A stretch of 64,000 nt of DNA from Geodermatophilus bullaregiensis (GCF_016907675.1 NZ_JAFBCJ010000001.1:124001-188000); one strand, 5' to 3'. Numbered from the stretch's first letter, positions 37,350-45,003 are shown. Notes: generated from the sequence alone by a model not told the origin. Made by a program: numbers and translations.

Positions 37350-37694
37350 TCAGCTGGCGCGGGTCCGCCGGCCGCGGAGCACCTCGAGGCGCTCGGCGAG
37401 GACCTCCTCGAGGTCCTCCACGGAGCGGCGCTCCAGGAGCATGTCCCAGTGGGTCCGCGGCGGCTTGACCTTCTTGGGGGTCGGCTCGCTGCCGCCGACC
37501 AGCTTGGCCGCGGCGCCGTCGAACTTGCACTCCCAGGTGTCGGGCACCTCGGCGTCGTCGGCGAACGGCACGGTGAACTGGTGGCCCGCGGGACACTTGT
37601 ACTCCGCGTACTGCCGCTCGATCGGCGCGGTGTTCCGCTCGGTCTCGTAGCTCACGCTGCCCAGTCGGCTGCCGCGCAGGGAACGCTCGCCCAT
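37350..37694 (-). CDS. rbpA: RNA polymerase-binding protein RbpA
   Basis: RbpA binds the principal sigma factor and the beta subunit and stabilises the open promoter complex. The 114-residue product has the N-terminal tail MGERSLRGSRLGSVSYETERN, the core domain (YKCPAGHQFTVPFADDAEVPDTWECKFDGAAA), the basic linker PKKVKPPRTHWDMLLERRSVEDLEEVLAERL with the sigma-interacting helix, and a short basic end. ATG 37694 follows GAGAGGACG; longer in-frame starts would add non-conserved sequence. A SigR/SigH-type stress promoter lies about 90 bases upstream. It shares a terminator with fxsA. Confidence 0.95.
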   Translation of the reverse strand: MGERSLRGSRLGSVSYETERNTAPIERQYAEYKCPAGHQFTVPFADDAEVPDTWECKFDGAAAKLVGGSEPTPKKVKPPRTHWDMLLERRSVEDLEEVLAERLEVLRGRRTRAS

Positions 37695-37784
37695 GGCACA
37701 CCGTCCTCTCGTGCTTGTGGAGTCGGTCAGGAGTCCTCGTCGCAGCAGGGAGCTACCCACTGCACAGGGGAGTCGAAAGAGACC

Positions 37785-37810
37785 AACGACGGATTTCGCG
37801 AAGAGATTCC
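37785..37810 (-). promoter_or_regulatory. SigR/SigH-type ECF promoter of rbpA
   Basis: On the minus strand GGAAT, a 17-base space and CGTT match the thiol-stress ECF consensus GGAAT-N16/17-CGTT. Transcription would begin near 37778, leaving a leader of about 85 bases. Streptomyces rbpA is known to be under SigR control. Confidence 0.65.
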
Positions 37811-37898
37811 GCTGAGTCGGTTCCCCATCATCGCATGGGGTGGTATTGGCGCGCTCACCGACCCCCGTCCGGGTGAGGGGGCGGGCTCGGGACAGGGC

Positions 37899-38648
37899 TC
37901 AGGACAGGGCGAGCTGGCCCGGCCCGGCCGCCGTCGGCCCCAGCTGACCGAGGACGTGGTGGTGCCGGCACAGCACCTGGTAGTGCACCTCGGCGCCGGT
38001 GTCGGGCCCGTCGCCCTCGCCGGGGGCCGGGGTCGGTGCGGTGTCGGCGACGACGACCGTGGCGCCCGAGCGGACCATCGCGCCGTCGACGACGCGGGCG
38101 TTGAGCAGCCCGGGCGCGCCGCACCAGCACAGCACCTCGACCTGGATGCGCTGGACGTCGTCGGCGACCTCGAGCAGCCGCTGGGTGCCCGGGAACAGGC
38201 GGGTCCGGAAGTCGGTGGTCAGGCCGAAGGCGTAGACGTCGACGTGCGAGGCGTCGACGAGCTCGGCCAGCTGGTCGACCTGGGCGGGGGTGAGGAACTG
38301 CGCCTCGTCGACGACCAGGTAGTCCACCCGCCGTCCCCCCGCCCAGTGGCTGCGCACCAGCAGCAGCAGGTCGGTGCCGGCGTCGACCTCGACGGCGGTG
38401 CGGCTCAGGCCCACCCGCGAGCTGATCTCCGGCCGCGCCGACCGGTCGCCCTGGGTCAGCCGCAGCCCCGAGCGGCCCTGCCGGCTCTGGTTGTGGTCGA
38501 CCTGCAGCGCCAGGGTGGACTTGCCGCAGTCCATGGGGCCGTGGAAGAAGCGCAGGTGGGCCGGCGCGGGAGCGGCCCGCCGCCCCCCGGCCGCCGGCAC
38601 CGACACCGGTGCCGGCACGAGGTCGGGCGAGGGGTCCGGGTCGGTCAC
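37899..38648 (-). CDS. tdk: Thymidine kinase (type II)
   Basis: The 249-residue enzyme phosphorylates thymidine with ATP in the salvage pathway. Seen are the P-loop FFHGPMDCGKSTLAL near residue 36, the Walker B-like YLVVDEAQFL near 105 and the thymidine-binding FGLTTDFRTRLFPGTQRLLEVAD. Zinc ligands appear as CWCG and YQVLCRHH. The lasso region between those Cys pairs is longer than usual because of a Pro/Gly-rich insert (TAPTPAPGEGDGPD). The first 25 residues are a disordered Pro-rich leader. GTG 38648 overlaps the stop of the MFS gene (GTGA), making it the last gene of a four-gene operon. Confidence 0.85.
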   Translation of the reverse strand: MTDPDPSPDLVPAPVSVPAAGGRRAAPAPAHLRFFHGPMDCGKSTLALQVDHNQSRQGRSGLRLTQGDRSARPEISSRVGLSRTAVEVDAGTDLLLLVRSHWAGGRRVDYLVVDEAQFLTPAQVDQLAELVDASHVDVYAFGLTTDFRTRLFPGTQRLLEVADDVQRIQVEVLCWCGAPGLLNARVVDGAMVRSGATVVVADTAPTPAPGEGDGPDTGAEVHYQVLCRHHHVLGQLGPTAAGPGQLALS

Positions 38649-39994
38649 AGGCGCTCCGGCGGGGTGTTGCCCGCGGCCACCACGGCCCGGCGCACCGGCA
38701 GCCGCAGCAGCAGCAGGAACCCGGCGACGAAGAACACCACCAGGCTGATGATCGCGTACCGGTAGGAGCCGGTGAGCTGGTAGGTCAGGCCGAAGAGCAG
38801 CGGCCCGAGCCAGCTGGTCCCGCGGTCGCTGATCTCGTAGAAGCTGTAGTACTCCGCCTCCCGGCCGGCCGGGATCAGGTGGCTGAACAGCGAGCGCGAC
38901 AGGGCCTGGGTGCCGCCCTGCACCAGCCCGATCACCGCGGCCAGCGCGTAGAACTGCGCGACCGCCCCCTCCTGCAGCGTGTAGGCGGCCACCAGCACCG
39001 CCGTCCAGGCCACCAGGCAGCCCAGGACGGTCCGCTTGGCCCCGTACCGGGCCGCCACCCGGCCCAGGCCCAGCGCACCGAAGACGGCGACCACCTGGAC
39101 CATGAGGATCGCCCCGGTGAGCACCGACTGGGACAGCCCGAGCTCCTCGGTGGCGTAGGTGGCCGACAGCGAGATGACCGTCTGGACGCCGTCGTTGAAC
39201 AGCAGGTAGGCGCCCAGGAACCACAGCGTCAGCGGGAACGCCCGCATCCCCCTCAGCGTCGCCGCCAGCTGGCGGAAGCCGCTGGTCGCGGGGCCGTGCC
39301 CCGCTCCCGGCGGCCGGTCGCGCAGCAGCGTCACGGTGACGAGGGTGAACAGGCCCCACCACAGCCCCGCCGTCGCCAGGCAGATCCGCACCGCCTCGCC
39401 GCTGGTCAGGCCGAGCGCGTCGGCGCCGAGGAAGAGCCCGAGGTGGACGGCCAGCAGCAGCGCGCCGCCGACGTAGCCGAACGCCCAGCCGCGGCTGGAG
39501 ACGGCGTCGCGCTCGTCGGGACTGGCGAGGTCGGGCAGCCAGGAGTAGTAGACGACGGTCGCGGCGCCGAAGCTGACGTTGGCGACGACGAACAGCGCCG
39601 CACCCAGCAGGTAGCGGCCGTCGGCGACGAAGAACAGGCAGGTCGCGGCCAGGGCGCCCAGCGCGGCCAGCCCGCCGAGCAGGTGCCGCTTGCGGCCGGT
39701 GCGGTCGGCGACGGCACCGGTGAGCGGCAGGACCAGCACCTGCAGGACCACCGAGACCGACAGGACGTAGGAGAACCAGCTGCCCGGCGGGATCGACAGT
39801 CCGAGGAAGGGCAGCCGCCCGTCGGGGCCGACGGCCTCCTCGGCCACGGACGTCAGGTACGGGCCCAGGAAGACCGTGGTGACGCTGGTGTTGAACACCG
39901 ACATCGCCCAGTCGTAGGAGTACCAGCCGAGGCGCTCGCGGCGCAGCGCGGGATCGACGGGGCCGGCGGCGGCGTCGACGTCGGGGGCGGTCAC
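38645..39994 (-). CDS. MFS transporter, UMF1/Atg22-like
   Basis: The 449-residue membrane protein has about twelve transmembrane helices. RLGWYSYDWAMSVFNTSVTTVFLGPYLT at the start and YYSWLPDLASPDERDAVSSRGWAFGYVGGALLLAV are the marks of the UMF1 family, relatives of the yeast vacuolar amino-acid effluxer Atg22. The cytosolic loop VADRTGRKRHLLGG between helices 2 and 3 is the MFS motif A. Other landmarks are GGTQALSRSLFSHLIPAGREAEYYSFYEI and a charged end. Substrate is unknown. The start codon is GTG 39994. Downstream, tdk begins inside its stop codon; the acyltransferase gene ends 46 bases upstream. Confidence 0.87.
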   Translation of the reverse strand: MTAPDVDAAAGPVDPALRRERLGWYSYDWAMSVFNTSVTTVFLGPYLTSVAEEAVGPDGRLPFLGLSIPPGSWFSYVLSVSVVLQVLVLPLTGAVADRTGRKRHLLGGLAALGALAATCLFFVADGRYLLGAALFVVANVSFGAATVVYYSWLPDLASPDERDAVSSRGWAFGYVGGALLLAVHLGLFLGADALGLTSGEAVRICLATAGLWWGLFTLVTVTLLRDRPPGAGHGPATSGFRQLAATLRGMRAFPLTLWFLGAYLLFNDGVQTVISLSATYATEELGLSQSVLTGAILMVQVVAVFGALGLGRVAARYGAKRTVLGCLVAWTAVLVAAYTLQEGAVAQFYALAAVIGLVQGGTQALSRSLFSHLIPAGREAEYYSFYEISDRGTSWLGPLLFGLTYQLTGSYRYAIISLVVFFVAGFLLLLRLPVRRAVVAAGNTPPERL

Positions 39995-40040
39995 CGGCGC
40001 AGGGTGCCAGCCGCGACCGGTGTGGTCCAGCACCGTGCGG

Positions 40041-40928
40041 TCACGGGATGTCCTCGGGGACCACCCCGCCGGGGAAGGCCGCGGCCCCCGTCGTCGGCCG
40101 GGTCGGGTCGGGTCGCAGCGGGCCGCTCGCCTCCCGCAGCGGCACCAGCCCGCGGGTGATCGCCGCGGCGATCCGCATCCGCGCCCGGTTGGCGTCACCC
40201 ACCCGGCCCACCTGCAGGTCCTCCATGAACACCGGCGGGCCGACGTGCACCCGCAGCACCGGGCGCCGCACCAGGGACCGGGCCACGGTGCGCAGCTTGC
40301 CCCAGTCGTTGCCGTACTGCAGCACCTCCTGGGCACCCCACTGGCTGACCGGGATCACCGGGACGCGGACGCCGAGGGCCAGCCGGGCCATGCCGGTGCG
40401 GCCGCGCTCGGGCCAGCCGTCGGGGTCCAGGCCGACGCGCCCCTCGGGATAGGCGACGACGTGGCCGCCGTGCACGAGCGCCACCTCGGTGACGCGCACC
40501 GCGTGCCGGGCGAGCTGGGTGCCGCGGTCGACCCGGATCCCGCCGGCGCGCTCCAGCAGGGGGCCGGCGAGCGGCGCGGTGATGATGCCGCCGGTGGCCA
40601 TGATCCGCGGGACGATCCCGAGACGGTGCAGCGCGACGGCGACGACGAAGGGGTCGAAGTCGCCGACGTGGTTGGCGGCCAGCAGCAGCGGGCCGCGGCG
40701 CAGCTCCTCGGGGACGGTCCCGGTGACCTCCACCCGGCCGAAGAGGTCGACCAGCCAGGAGAACCGGCGCAGCAGGAGCAGCCACACCCACCACGGCGGC
40801 GCCGCGGCGACGGCCAGCTCGCGGGCGAACCACTCGGGGTCCCCGTCGCGCAGGATCGGCTCGAGGTGGTCGGGCAGCGGCGGGGTCGCCGGCCGCCAGG
40901 TGCGCACCCGCTCAACCCAGCCGCTCAC
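40041..40928 (-). CDS. Lysophospholipid acyltransferase (PlsC family)
   Basis: The 295-residue peripheral membrane enzyme carries a Trp-rich stretch (PPWWVWLLLLRRFSWLVDLFG) that likely inserts in the membrane. The acyltransferase block I NHVGDFDPFVV (H-x4-D), the GGIRVDRG segment, GGHVVAYPEGRVG and VPVIPVSQWGAQ follow. It would acylate a glycerophospholipid precursor. The start GTG 40928 overlaps the stop codon of the glycerophosphodiesterase gene (GTGA). Coupling with a glycerophosphodiester phosphodiesterase suggests phospholipid recycling, which is inference. The last 30 residues are Pro-rich. Confidence 0.88.
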   Translation of the reverse strand: MSGWVERVRTWRPATPPLPDHLEPILRDGDPEWFARELAVAAAPPWWVWLLLLRRFSWLVDLFGRVEVTGTVPEELRRGPLLLAANHVGDFDPFVVAVALHRLGIVPRIMATGGIITAPLAGPLLERAGGIRVDRGTQLARHAVRVTEVALVHGGHVVAYPEGRVGLDPDGWPERGRTGMARLALGVRVPVIPVSQWGAQEVLQYGNDWGKLRTVARSLVRRPVLRVHVGPPVFMEDLQVGRVGDANRARMRIAAAITRGLVPLREASGPLRPDPTRPTTGAAAFPGGVVPEDIP

Positions 40929-41710
40929 CGGGTCTTCCACTGGCCGCGGTCCTCCAGCAGGTCCTTCATCAGCGCCGGGCGGTCGGTCATGATCCCGTCC
41001 ACGCCGAGGTCGAGCATCGCGGTGGCCTCCTCCACGGTGTCGACCGTCCACACGTGCACCTGCAGGCCACGGGCGTGCGCGGCGGCGATGAACCGCTCGT
41101 CGACCAGCGCCCGGCCGCCCAGCTGCAGCGGCACCTGCGCGCACCCGGCCGGCAGGCGGACCAGGCCGGCGGCGCGGGGGGAGTAGGAGGACAGCCGCAG
41201 CGCCGCCACCCCGCGGGGCCCCAGCGAGGTGCACACCGTGGGCCCGAAGACCCGCCGGGCCGCCGCGACGCGGGCGTCGGAGAACGAGCCCAGGCAGATC
41301 CGGTCGGCGACCCCCGCCCGGCGGACCGTGTGCGCCAGGGGGGCCAGGACGCCGGCGGCCTTGATGTCGAGGTTGAACCGGACGTCGGGCCAGGCGCCGA
41401 AGAGCTCCTCGAGCCGCAGGATCGGCTCGCGGCCACCGACCCGCGCCGAGGCCACCTCCGCCCACGGCAGGTGCTCGATCCGGCCGGTCCGGTCGGTCAC
41501 GCGGTCGAGGGTCGGGTCGTGGAAGACGACCGGGACGCCGTCGGCGGTCACCCGGACGTCGGTCTCCAGGTACCGGTAGCCCATGGCCACGCAGGCCTCG
41601 AAGGCCGGCATGGTGTTCTCCAGGTGCTCGATCGCACCGCCGCGGTGGGCCATCGCCAGGGGGGTCGGTCCCTCGAGGTAGGCAAACCGGGCGGGAGGCA
41701 CGGGCGACAC
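40925..41710 (-). CDS. Glycerophosphodiester phosphodiesterase
   Basis: The 261-residue TIM-barrel enzyme cleaves glycerophosphodiesters to glycerol-3-phosphate and an alcohol. The family signature is intact: MAHRGGAIEHLENTMPAFEACVAMGYRYLETDVRVTADGVPVVFHDPTLDRVTD, giving the two catalytic His (HR and HD) and the metal Glu and Asp. The late barrel strands HVWTVDTVEEATAMLDLGVDGIMTDRP follow. No signal peptide is seen, so it is cytosolic. GTG 41710 is chosen because the conserved part begins about 25 residues later and the preceding frame is shared with the divergent zinc-finger gene's promoter. It heads the operon with the acyltransferase, MFS and tdk genes. Confidence 0.9.
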   Translation of the reverse strand: MSPVPPARFAYLEGPTPLAMAHRGGAIEHLENTMPAFEACVAMGYRYLETDVRVTADGVPVVFHDPTLDRVTDRTGRIEHLPWAEVASARVGGREPILRLEELFGAWPDVRFNLDIKAAGVLAPLAHTVRRAGVADRICLGSFSDARVAAARRVFGPTVCTSLGPRGVAALRLSSYSPRAAGLVRLPAGCAQVPLQLGGRALVDERFIAAAHARGLQVHVWTVDTVEEATAMLDLGVDGIMTDRPALMKDLLEDRGQWKTR

Positions 41711-41777
41711 GGTAGCGCCGGGTGCCGACACGCCGACGACGGCCTGCGGGGAGCCCTGTCGGGCGTGTCCGCCGGGA

Positions 41778-41800
41778 CTGTCGGTGGTGGCGTCTAACGT
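41778..41800 (+). promoter_or_regulatory. PafBC-type (RecA-independent damage) promoter before the zinc-finger gene
   Basis: CTGTCGGTG, exactly eight bases (GTGGCGTC), then TAACGT, seven bases before GTG 41808. Eight of nine upstream-box positions and the spacing match TTGTCRGTG-N8-TANNNT. It shares GACTGTCGGTGG with the promoter at 4626. Confidence 0.8.
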
Positions 41801-41807
41801 CCCCGCC

Positions 41808-42257
41808 GTGGCACAGCAGCACGCCCGCACGGCGGTCGGGAAGGTGGTCGGTACGACGACGCAGCAGGACACGGTGGTCCGCGAAGCGGGCACCGGCCGG
41901 CAGGGGAGCGGTGCCGAACGCCGGTGCGGGTGGTGCCGCCGGGTCCTGCCGCAGAGCGGGTCGGTCGGCCGCCCGCGCGTGTACTGCGGGCAGGCCTGCC
42001 GGCAGCGCGCCTACGAGCAGCGCAACGCCACGGCCAAGGCCGGTCTGCCCGGCGACGTCGTGCTGGTCACCCGCGCCGAGCTCGACGGCCTGCAGGACCG
42101 GCTGTTCCAGCTGCGCTGCGCCATCGAGGACGTGCAGACGCTGCTGTCCGAGCGGCACACCAAGGCCGAGCTCGCGCGCTCGCTGGCCGACCTGGTGCAC
42201 TCCACCGGCCGGCTGGACCGGCTCTGGGTCACCGAGCGCGCCGGGCGCGCCGGCTGA
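41808..42257 (+). CDS. Small protein with treble-clef-like zinc finger, PafBC-controlled
   Basis: The 149-residue protein begins with about 35 disordered residues. A finger follows: RRCGWCRRVLPQSGSVGRPRVYCGQACRQRAYEQRNA, with CxxC and CxxxC pairs 15 residues apart and a basic helix after them. The second half is helical with a probable coiled coil (LVTRAELDGLQDRLFQLRCAIEDVQTLLSERHTKAELARSLADLVHSTGRLDRLW). I recognise the YCxxACRQRAY finger from many small actinobacterial proteins, but no function is established. GTG 41808 seven bases after TAACGT implies a leaderless message. The damage-type promoter suggests a role in DNA repair or its control. It diverges from the glycerophosphodiesterase operon. 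Confidence 0.72.
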   Translation: MAQQHARTAVGKVVGTTTQQDTVVREAGTGRQGSGAERRCGWCRRVLPQSGSVGRPRVYCGQACRQRAYEQRNATAKAGLPGDVVLVTRAELDGLQDRLFQLRCAIEDVQTLLSERHTKAELARSLADLVHSTGRLDRLWVTERAGRAG

Positions 42258-42286
42258 GCCCCGCGCGCCCGGGCGTCAGACCCGGC

Positions 42287-42532
42287 TCAGTCCGGGTCCT
42301 GCGTGTCGTCGTCCTGGTCCTCGGGCGCGCCCGGATCCGGGTTGCTGTTGTCGGGCAGGTTGTCCGACGACTCCTCCGACGGGTCGTTGCCGCTGGTGTT
42401 CTCGGTGTCCTGGTCGCTCGTCCCGTCGTTGCGGTCCAGGCCGGCCGGGTCGCCGCAGGCGGTGAGGGATGCGCTGCCCCCGAGGAGAGCCAGCGCGGTC
42501 ATCAGTGCGGCGAGCGGACGTCGGAGTTGCAT
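42287..42532 (-). CDS. Small acidic lipoprotein
   Basis: The 81-residue product has a clear lipoprotein signal peptide: basic start MQLRRP, hydrophobic AALMTALALLGGSASL and lipobox LTAC, with Cys26 as the lipidation site. The mature part of about 55 residues is disordered and dominated by Asp, Asn, Ser and Glu (QDTENTSGNDPSEESSDN). No family is recognised. It would sit on the outer face of the cytoplasmic membrane. ATG 42532 lies seven bases after TAGGGT, so a leaderless transcript is likely. A 47-base palindrome stands 34 bases upstream of that box. Confidence 0.7.
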   Translation of the reverse strand: MQLRRPLAALMTALALLGGSASLTACGDPAGLDRNDGTSDQDTENTSGNDPSEESSDNLPDNSNPDPGAPEDQDDDTQDPD

Positions 42533-42578
42533 GCCCTCGACCCTACGGAGCGCCGGGGCCAGCCGCCCGTCGAAGCAG

Positions 42579-42625
42579 CCACCCCACCGTCAATACGTCA
42601 CAGTGACGTATTGACGGTGGGGTGG
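42579..42625. repeat. 47-base perfect inverted repeat
   Basis: Two 23-base arms around one central A. The arms run inward CCACCCCACCGTC, AATACGTCAC. The inner part, AATACGTCAC-A-GTGACGTATT, is AT-richer than its surroundings and looks like an operator. The outer part is GC-rich and would form a very stable hairpin. Confidence 0.9.
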
Positions 42626-43008
42626 ACGGGTGGTGGGGAGGGGTGCGCCGGTGCCGGTCCGGAGGCCGGAGGTCGGCCGGAGCAGGAGCAGGAGCCGGCC
42701 GGGACGCGGGTGACCGGACGGCCCGGAGGGCGGCCGGCAGGTGGACGCCAGGCCGACGACGGCGGGTGGGTGCGGACGGGTGGACGCCGACGAGGCGGGT
42801 CGCCGTCGGCGTCGCCTGACCGGTGCAGGCGGCGTGGTCCCGCGGGTCGGCCCACGCCGACCAGTGCGGCGATCCCGCTGCCCGGACGTCGGCACGCCGA
42901 CCCGTTCCCGCTGACGGGACCGGTCGACCGGGACCATCGAGACGGACGGATCCGGACGGACGGATCCGGGCGTCGGAGCAGGTCGCTCGGCCTCTGACAC
43001 CATCGCCG

Positions 43009-43022
43009 ATAATGCACATTAT
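43009..43022. promoter_or_regulatory. AT-rich operator-like palindrome
   Basis: ATAATG-CA-CATTAT, a perfect dyad in a very GC-rich setting, within an outer CTGACA/TGTCAG pair. It lies downstream of the permease gene on its template side and has no obvious target promoter. Confidence 0.45.
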
Positions 43023-43076
43023 GTCAGGTGAGGTGGAGCGACCGGGCGGACTGCCGGCTGGACGCCCGCTTCCCCG

Positions 43077-44036
43077 TCACGTCTCCTGCGGGCGCACCCG
43101 CGGGTCCAGCGCCGCCGCGGCGACGTCGGCGACCGCGTTCGCGACGATCACCGCGGCGATGACGACCATCGTCAACCCGACCAGCAGCGCCCGGTCGCGA
43201 CCCTCGATCGCCCCCAGGATGGCGTTGCCGATCCCCGGCATCCCGAACACGCCCTCGACGACGACGAGCCCGACGACGAGCTGGCCGGCGTTGGCCGCCA
43301 CGAAGGTCATCACGGGTGTCAGCGCGGGACGCAGCGCGTGCACGCCGATCACCCGCCGCACCGACAGCCCCCGTCCGCGCGCCGCCTGCACGAACGGTGA
43401 CCGCAGGGTGTCCCCCACCTCCGCCCGGGTGATCAGCGCGACGTAGCCGGTGGACAGCGCGGCGAGGGCGATGACCGGGAGGACGTAGGCCGCGGGCTCG
43501 CCGGCGCGGCCGTTGTACGGCGCCCAGGTGAGCTCGGACACGAAGACGAACCGCAGGAGGTAGGCCGCGACCACGACCGGTGTGCCCACCAGCAGGGTGG
43601 CCACCGCGTACACGCTCGTCCCCGACCAGCGCCCGCTCGCGGCGAGCGCCCCGGCGACCACGCCCACCCCGAGCTGCAAGGCGACGGCGCCGGCCAGCAG
43701 GACCGCACTCACCGGCGCGGTCGCGCCGACGACGTCCACCACGGCCGGTCCGGGCACCACGGCCTCCCCGCGCAGGGTCGGCAGGCCCTGGCCCCAGTCG
43801 CCGGTCAGCAGGTCGCGCAGGTAGCGGCCGTACTGGACCAGGAGCGGCTCGTCGAGGTGGTAGTCGCTGCGGATGCGCGCATAGAGCTCCGGTGGCGGCG
43901 GCCGGAAGCCGAACAGGGCGCGCACCGGGTCACCGGGCAGTTGCGTCACGGCGACGAAGACGAGGGTCACGGCCGCCCACAGGCTCAGCAGGGTCTGCAC
44001 GAGCCGGCGGACCGCGAAGGCGAGCACGGCCGACAT
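43077..44036 (-). CDS. ABC transporter permease, DppB/OppB type
   Basis: The 319-residue inner-membrane protein has the plan of dipeptide/oligopeptide permease subunit 1: FAVRRLVQTLLSLWAAVTLVFVAVTQLPGDPV at the start, LRDLLTGDWGQGLPTLRG, then five more helices. The coupling loop is SPFVQAARGRGLSVRRVIGVHALRPALTPVMTF (EAA-type), and VVEGVFGMPGIGNAILGAI is typical of the family. It would form a channel for peptides or nickel with a second permease, two ATPases and a binding protein. Only the second permease is nearby, on the opposite strand; no ATPase or binding-protein gene is visible. Confidence 0.85.
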   Translation of the reverse strand: MSAVLAFAVRRLVQTLLSLWAAVTLVFVAVTQLPGDPVRALFGFRPPPPELYARIRSDYHLDEPLLVQYGRYLRDLLTGDWGQGLPTLRGEAVVPGPAVVDVVGATAPVSAVLLAGAVALQLGVGVVAGALAASGRWSGTSVYAVATLLVGTPVVVAAYLLRFVFVSELTWAPYNGRAGEPAAYVLPVIALAALSTGYVALITRAEVGDTLRSPFVQAARGRGLSVRRVIGVHALRPALTPVMTFVAANAGQLVVGLVVVEGVFGMPGIGNAILGAIEGRDRALLVGLTMVVIAAVIVANAVADVAAAALDPRVRPQET

Positions 44037-44095
44037 GGTGGCAGGGCGTGATCGGCACGGTCGACGTCGTCCCGCTGCTCGGTCAGACTCCGCGG

Positions 44096-44947
44096 GTGCC
44101 GTCGCCGCCCCCACTCCCGCCCTCGGGCCCGGTGGCCGGACGGCGACGGTGGAACGCCCCGCTGATCGTCGGCACGGTGTCCCTCGTGCTGCTCGGCGGG
44201 ATGGCGCTGGTGCCCGGCGCGTTCACCGGCGCCGACCCGCGCTCGTGCGACCTCGCCGACTCCCTCGCGTCGCCGTCGTGGCGCCATCCGCTCGGCTTCG
44301 ACCTCTTCGGCTGCGACCTGGCCGCCAAGGTGGTGTACGGGGCACGGACGTCACTGCTGCTGGCGGTCGCCGTCGTCACCGTCGCCGGCCTCGCCGCACT
44401 GGTCCTGGGGACCCTGGCCGGGTACGCCGGAGGCCTCGTCGACGGTGTCGTCTCGCGCGTCACCGACGTGTGGTCGGGCATCCCGCTGGTCCTGGGGGGC
44501 GTCATCCTGCTCAGCTCGACCGACCGGCGCGGCGTGTGGCAGGTGGTCGCGGTGCTGTCGGCGTTCAGCTGGCCGCCGATGGTGCGGATCGTGCGGGCGA
44601 GCACCCGTCAGGTGCTGGTCCTGGACTACGTCACCTCGGCGCGCGCCCTGGGCGCCGGTCCCCTGCGGCTGCTCCGGCGGCACGTGCTGCCCAACGCCAC
44701 CCGGCCGCTGGCGGTGTTCGCCAGCGCGTACGCGGGGGTGCTCGTCTCGGCCGAGGCGATCCTGACCTTCGCCGGGGTGGGTCTGCAGCGACCGACCGAC
44801 TCCTGGGGCATCCTGCTGCAGCAGGGCGGCGAGGCGGCCTCGCGGGCTCCGCACGCACTGGTGGGCCCCAGCGTCGTCCTGGTCATGGCGGTGGCTGCGT
44901 TCGTGCTGCTCGGCGAGGGCCTGCGGAGCCGCCCGGTGCACCGCTGA
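44096..44947 (+). CDS. ABC transporter permease, DppC/OppC type
   Basis: The 283-residue membrane protein is the partner-type permease: APLIVGTVSLVLLGGMALVPGAFTGADPRSCDLADSLASPSWRHPLGFDLFGCDLAAKVVYGARTSLLLAVAVV is the DppC N-terminal half. ARALGAGPLRLLRRHVLPNATRPLAVF is its coupling loop and LTFAGVGLQRPTDSWGILLQQGG its signature end. The start is uncertain: GTG 44096 is six bases after CAGACT, a -10-like box; GTG 44048 would extend it by 16 residues and leave only 11 bases to the divergent dppB-type ATG. Divergent placement of the two permease genes is unusual. Confidence 0.82.
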   Translation: MPSPPPLPPSGPVAGRRRWNAPLIVGTVSLVLLGGMALVPGAFTGADPRSCDLADSLASPSWRHPLGFDLFGCDLAAKVVYGARTSLLLAVAVVTVAGLAALVLGTLAGYAGGLVDGVVSRVTDVWSGIPLVLGGVILLSSTDRRGVWQVVAVLSAFSWPPMVRIVRASTRQVLVLDYVTSARALGAGPLRLLRRHVLPNATRPLAVFASAYAGVLVSAEAILTFAGVGLQRPTDSWGILLQQGGEAASRAPHALVGPSVVLVMAVAAFVLLGEGLRSRPVHR

Positions 44948-45003
44948 GTCCGGCGGACCCGGACGGTCACTGCTGTACACACCCGACCCCCCGAGGAGGC
45001 CCC

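Larger units (their letters stand above)
42533..43076. other. Gene-free stretch with two palindromes
   Basis: No reading frame in these 544 bases looks coding: frames stay open in several phases only because of GC content, and the translations are Arg/Pro-rich. What it holds is the -10 of the lipoprotein gene (42540-42545), a 47-base palindrome (42579-42625), a run of GGA/CGG-rich sequence, and an AT-rich 14-base palindrome (43009-43022). Confidence 0.7.

Noticed and set aside
42543-43019. Overlapping open frames in three phases on both strands between the lipoprotein and permease genes
   Set aside because: All translations are Arg/Pro/Ser-rich, none has a Shine-Dalgarno or -10 box, and several cross the 47-base palindrome.
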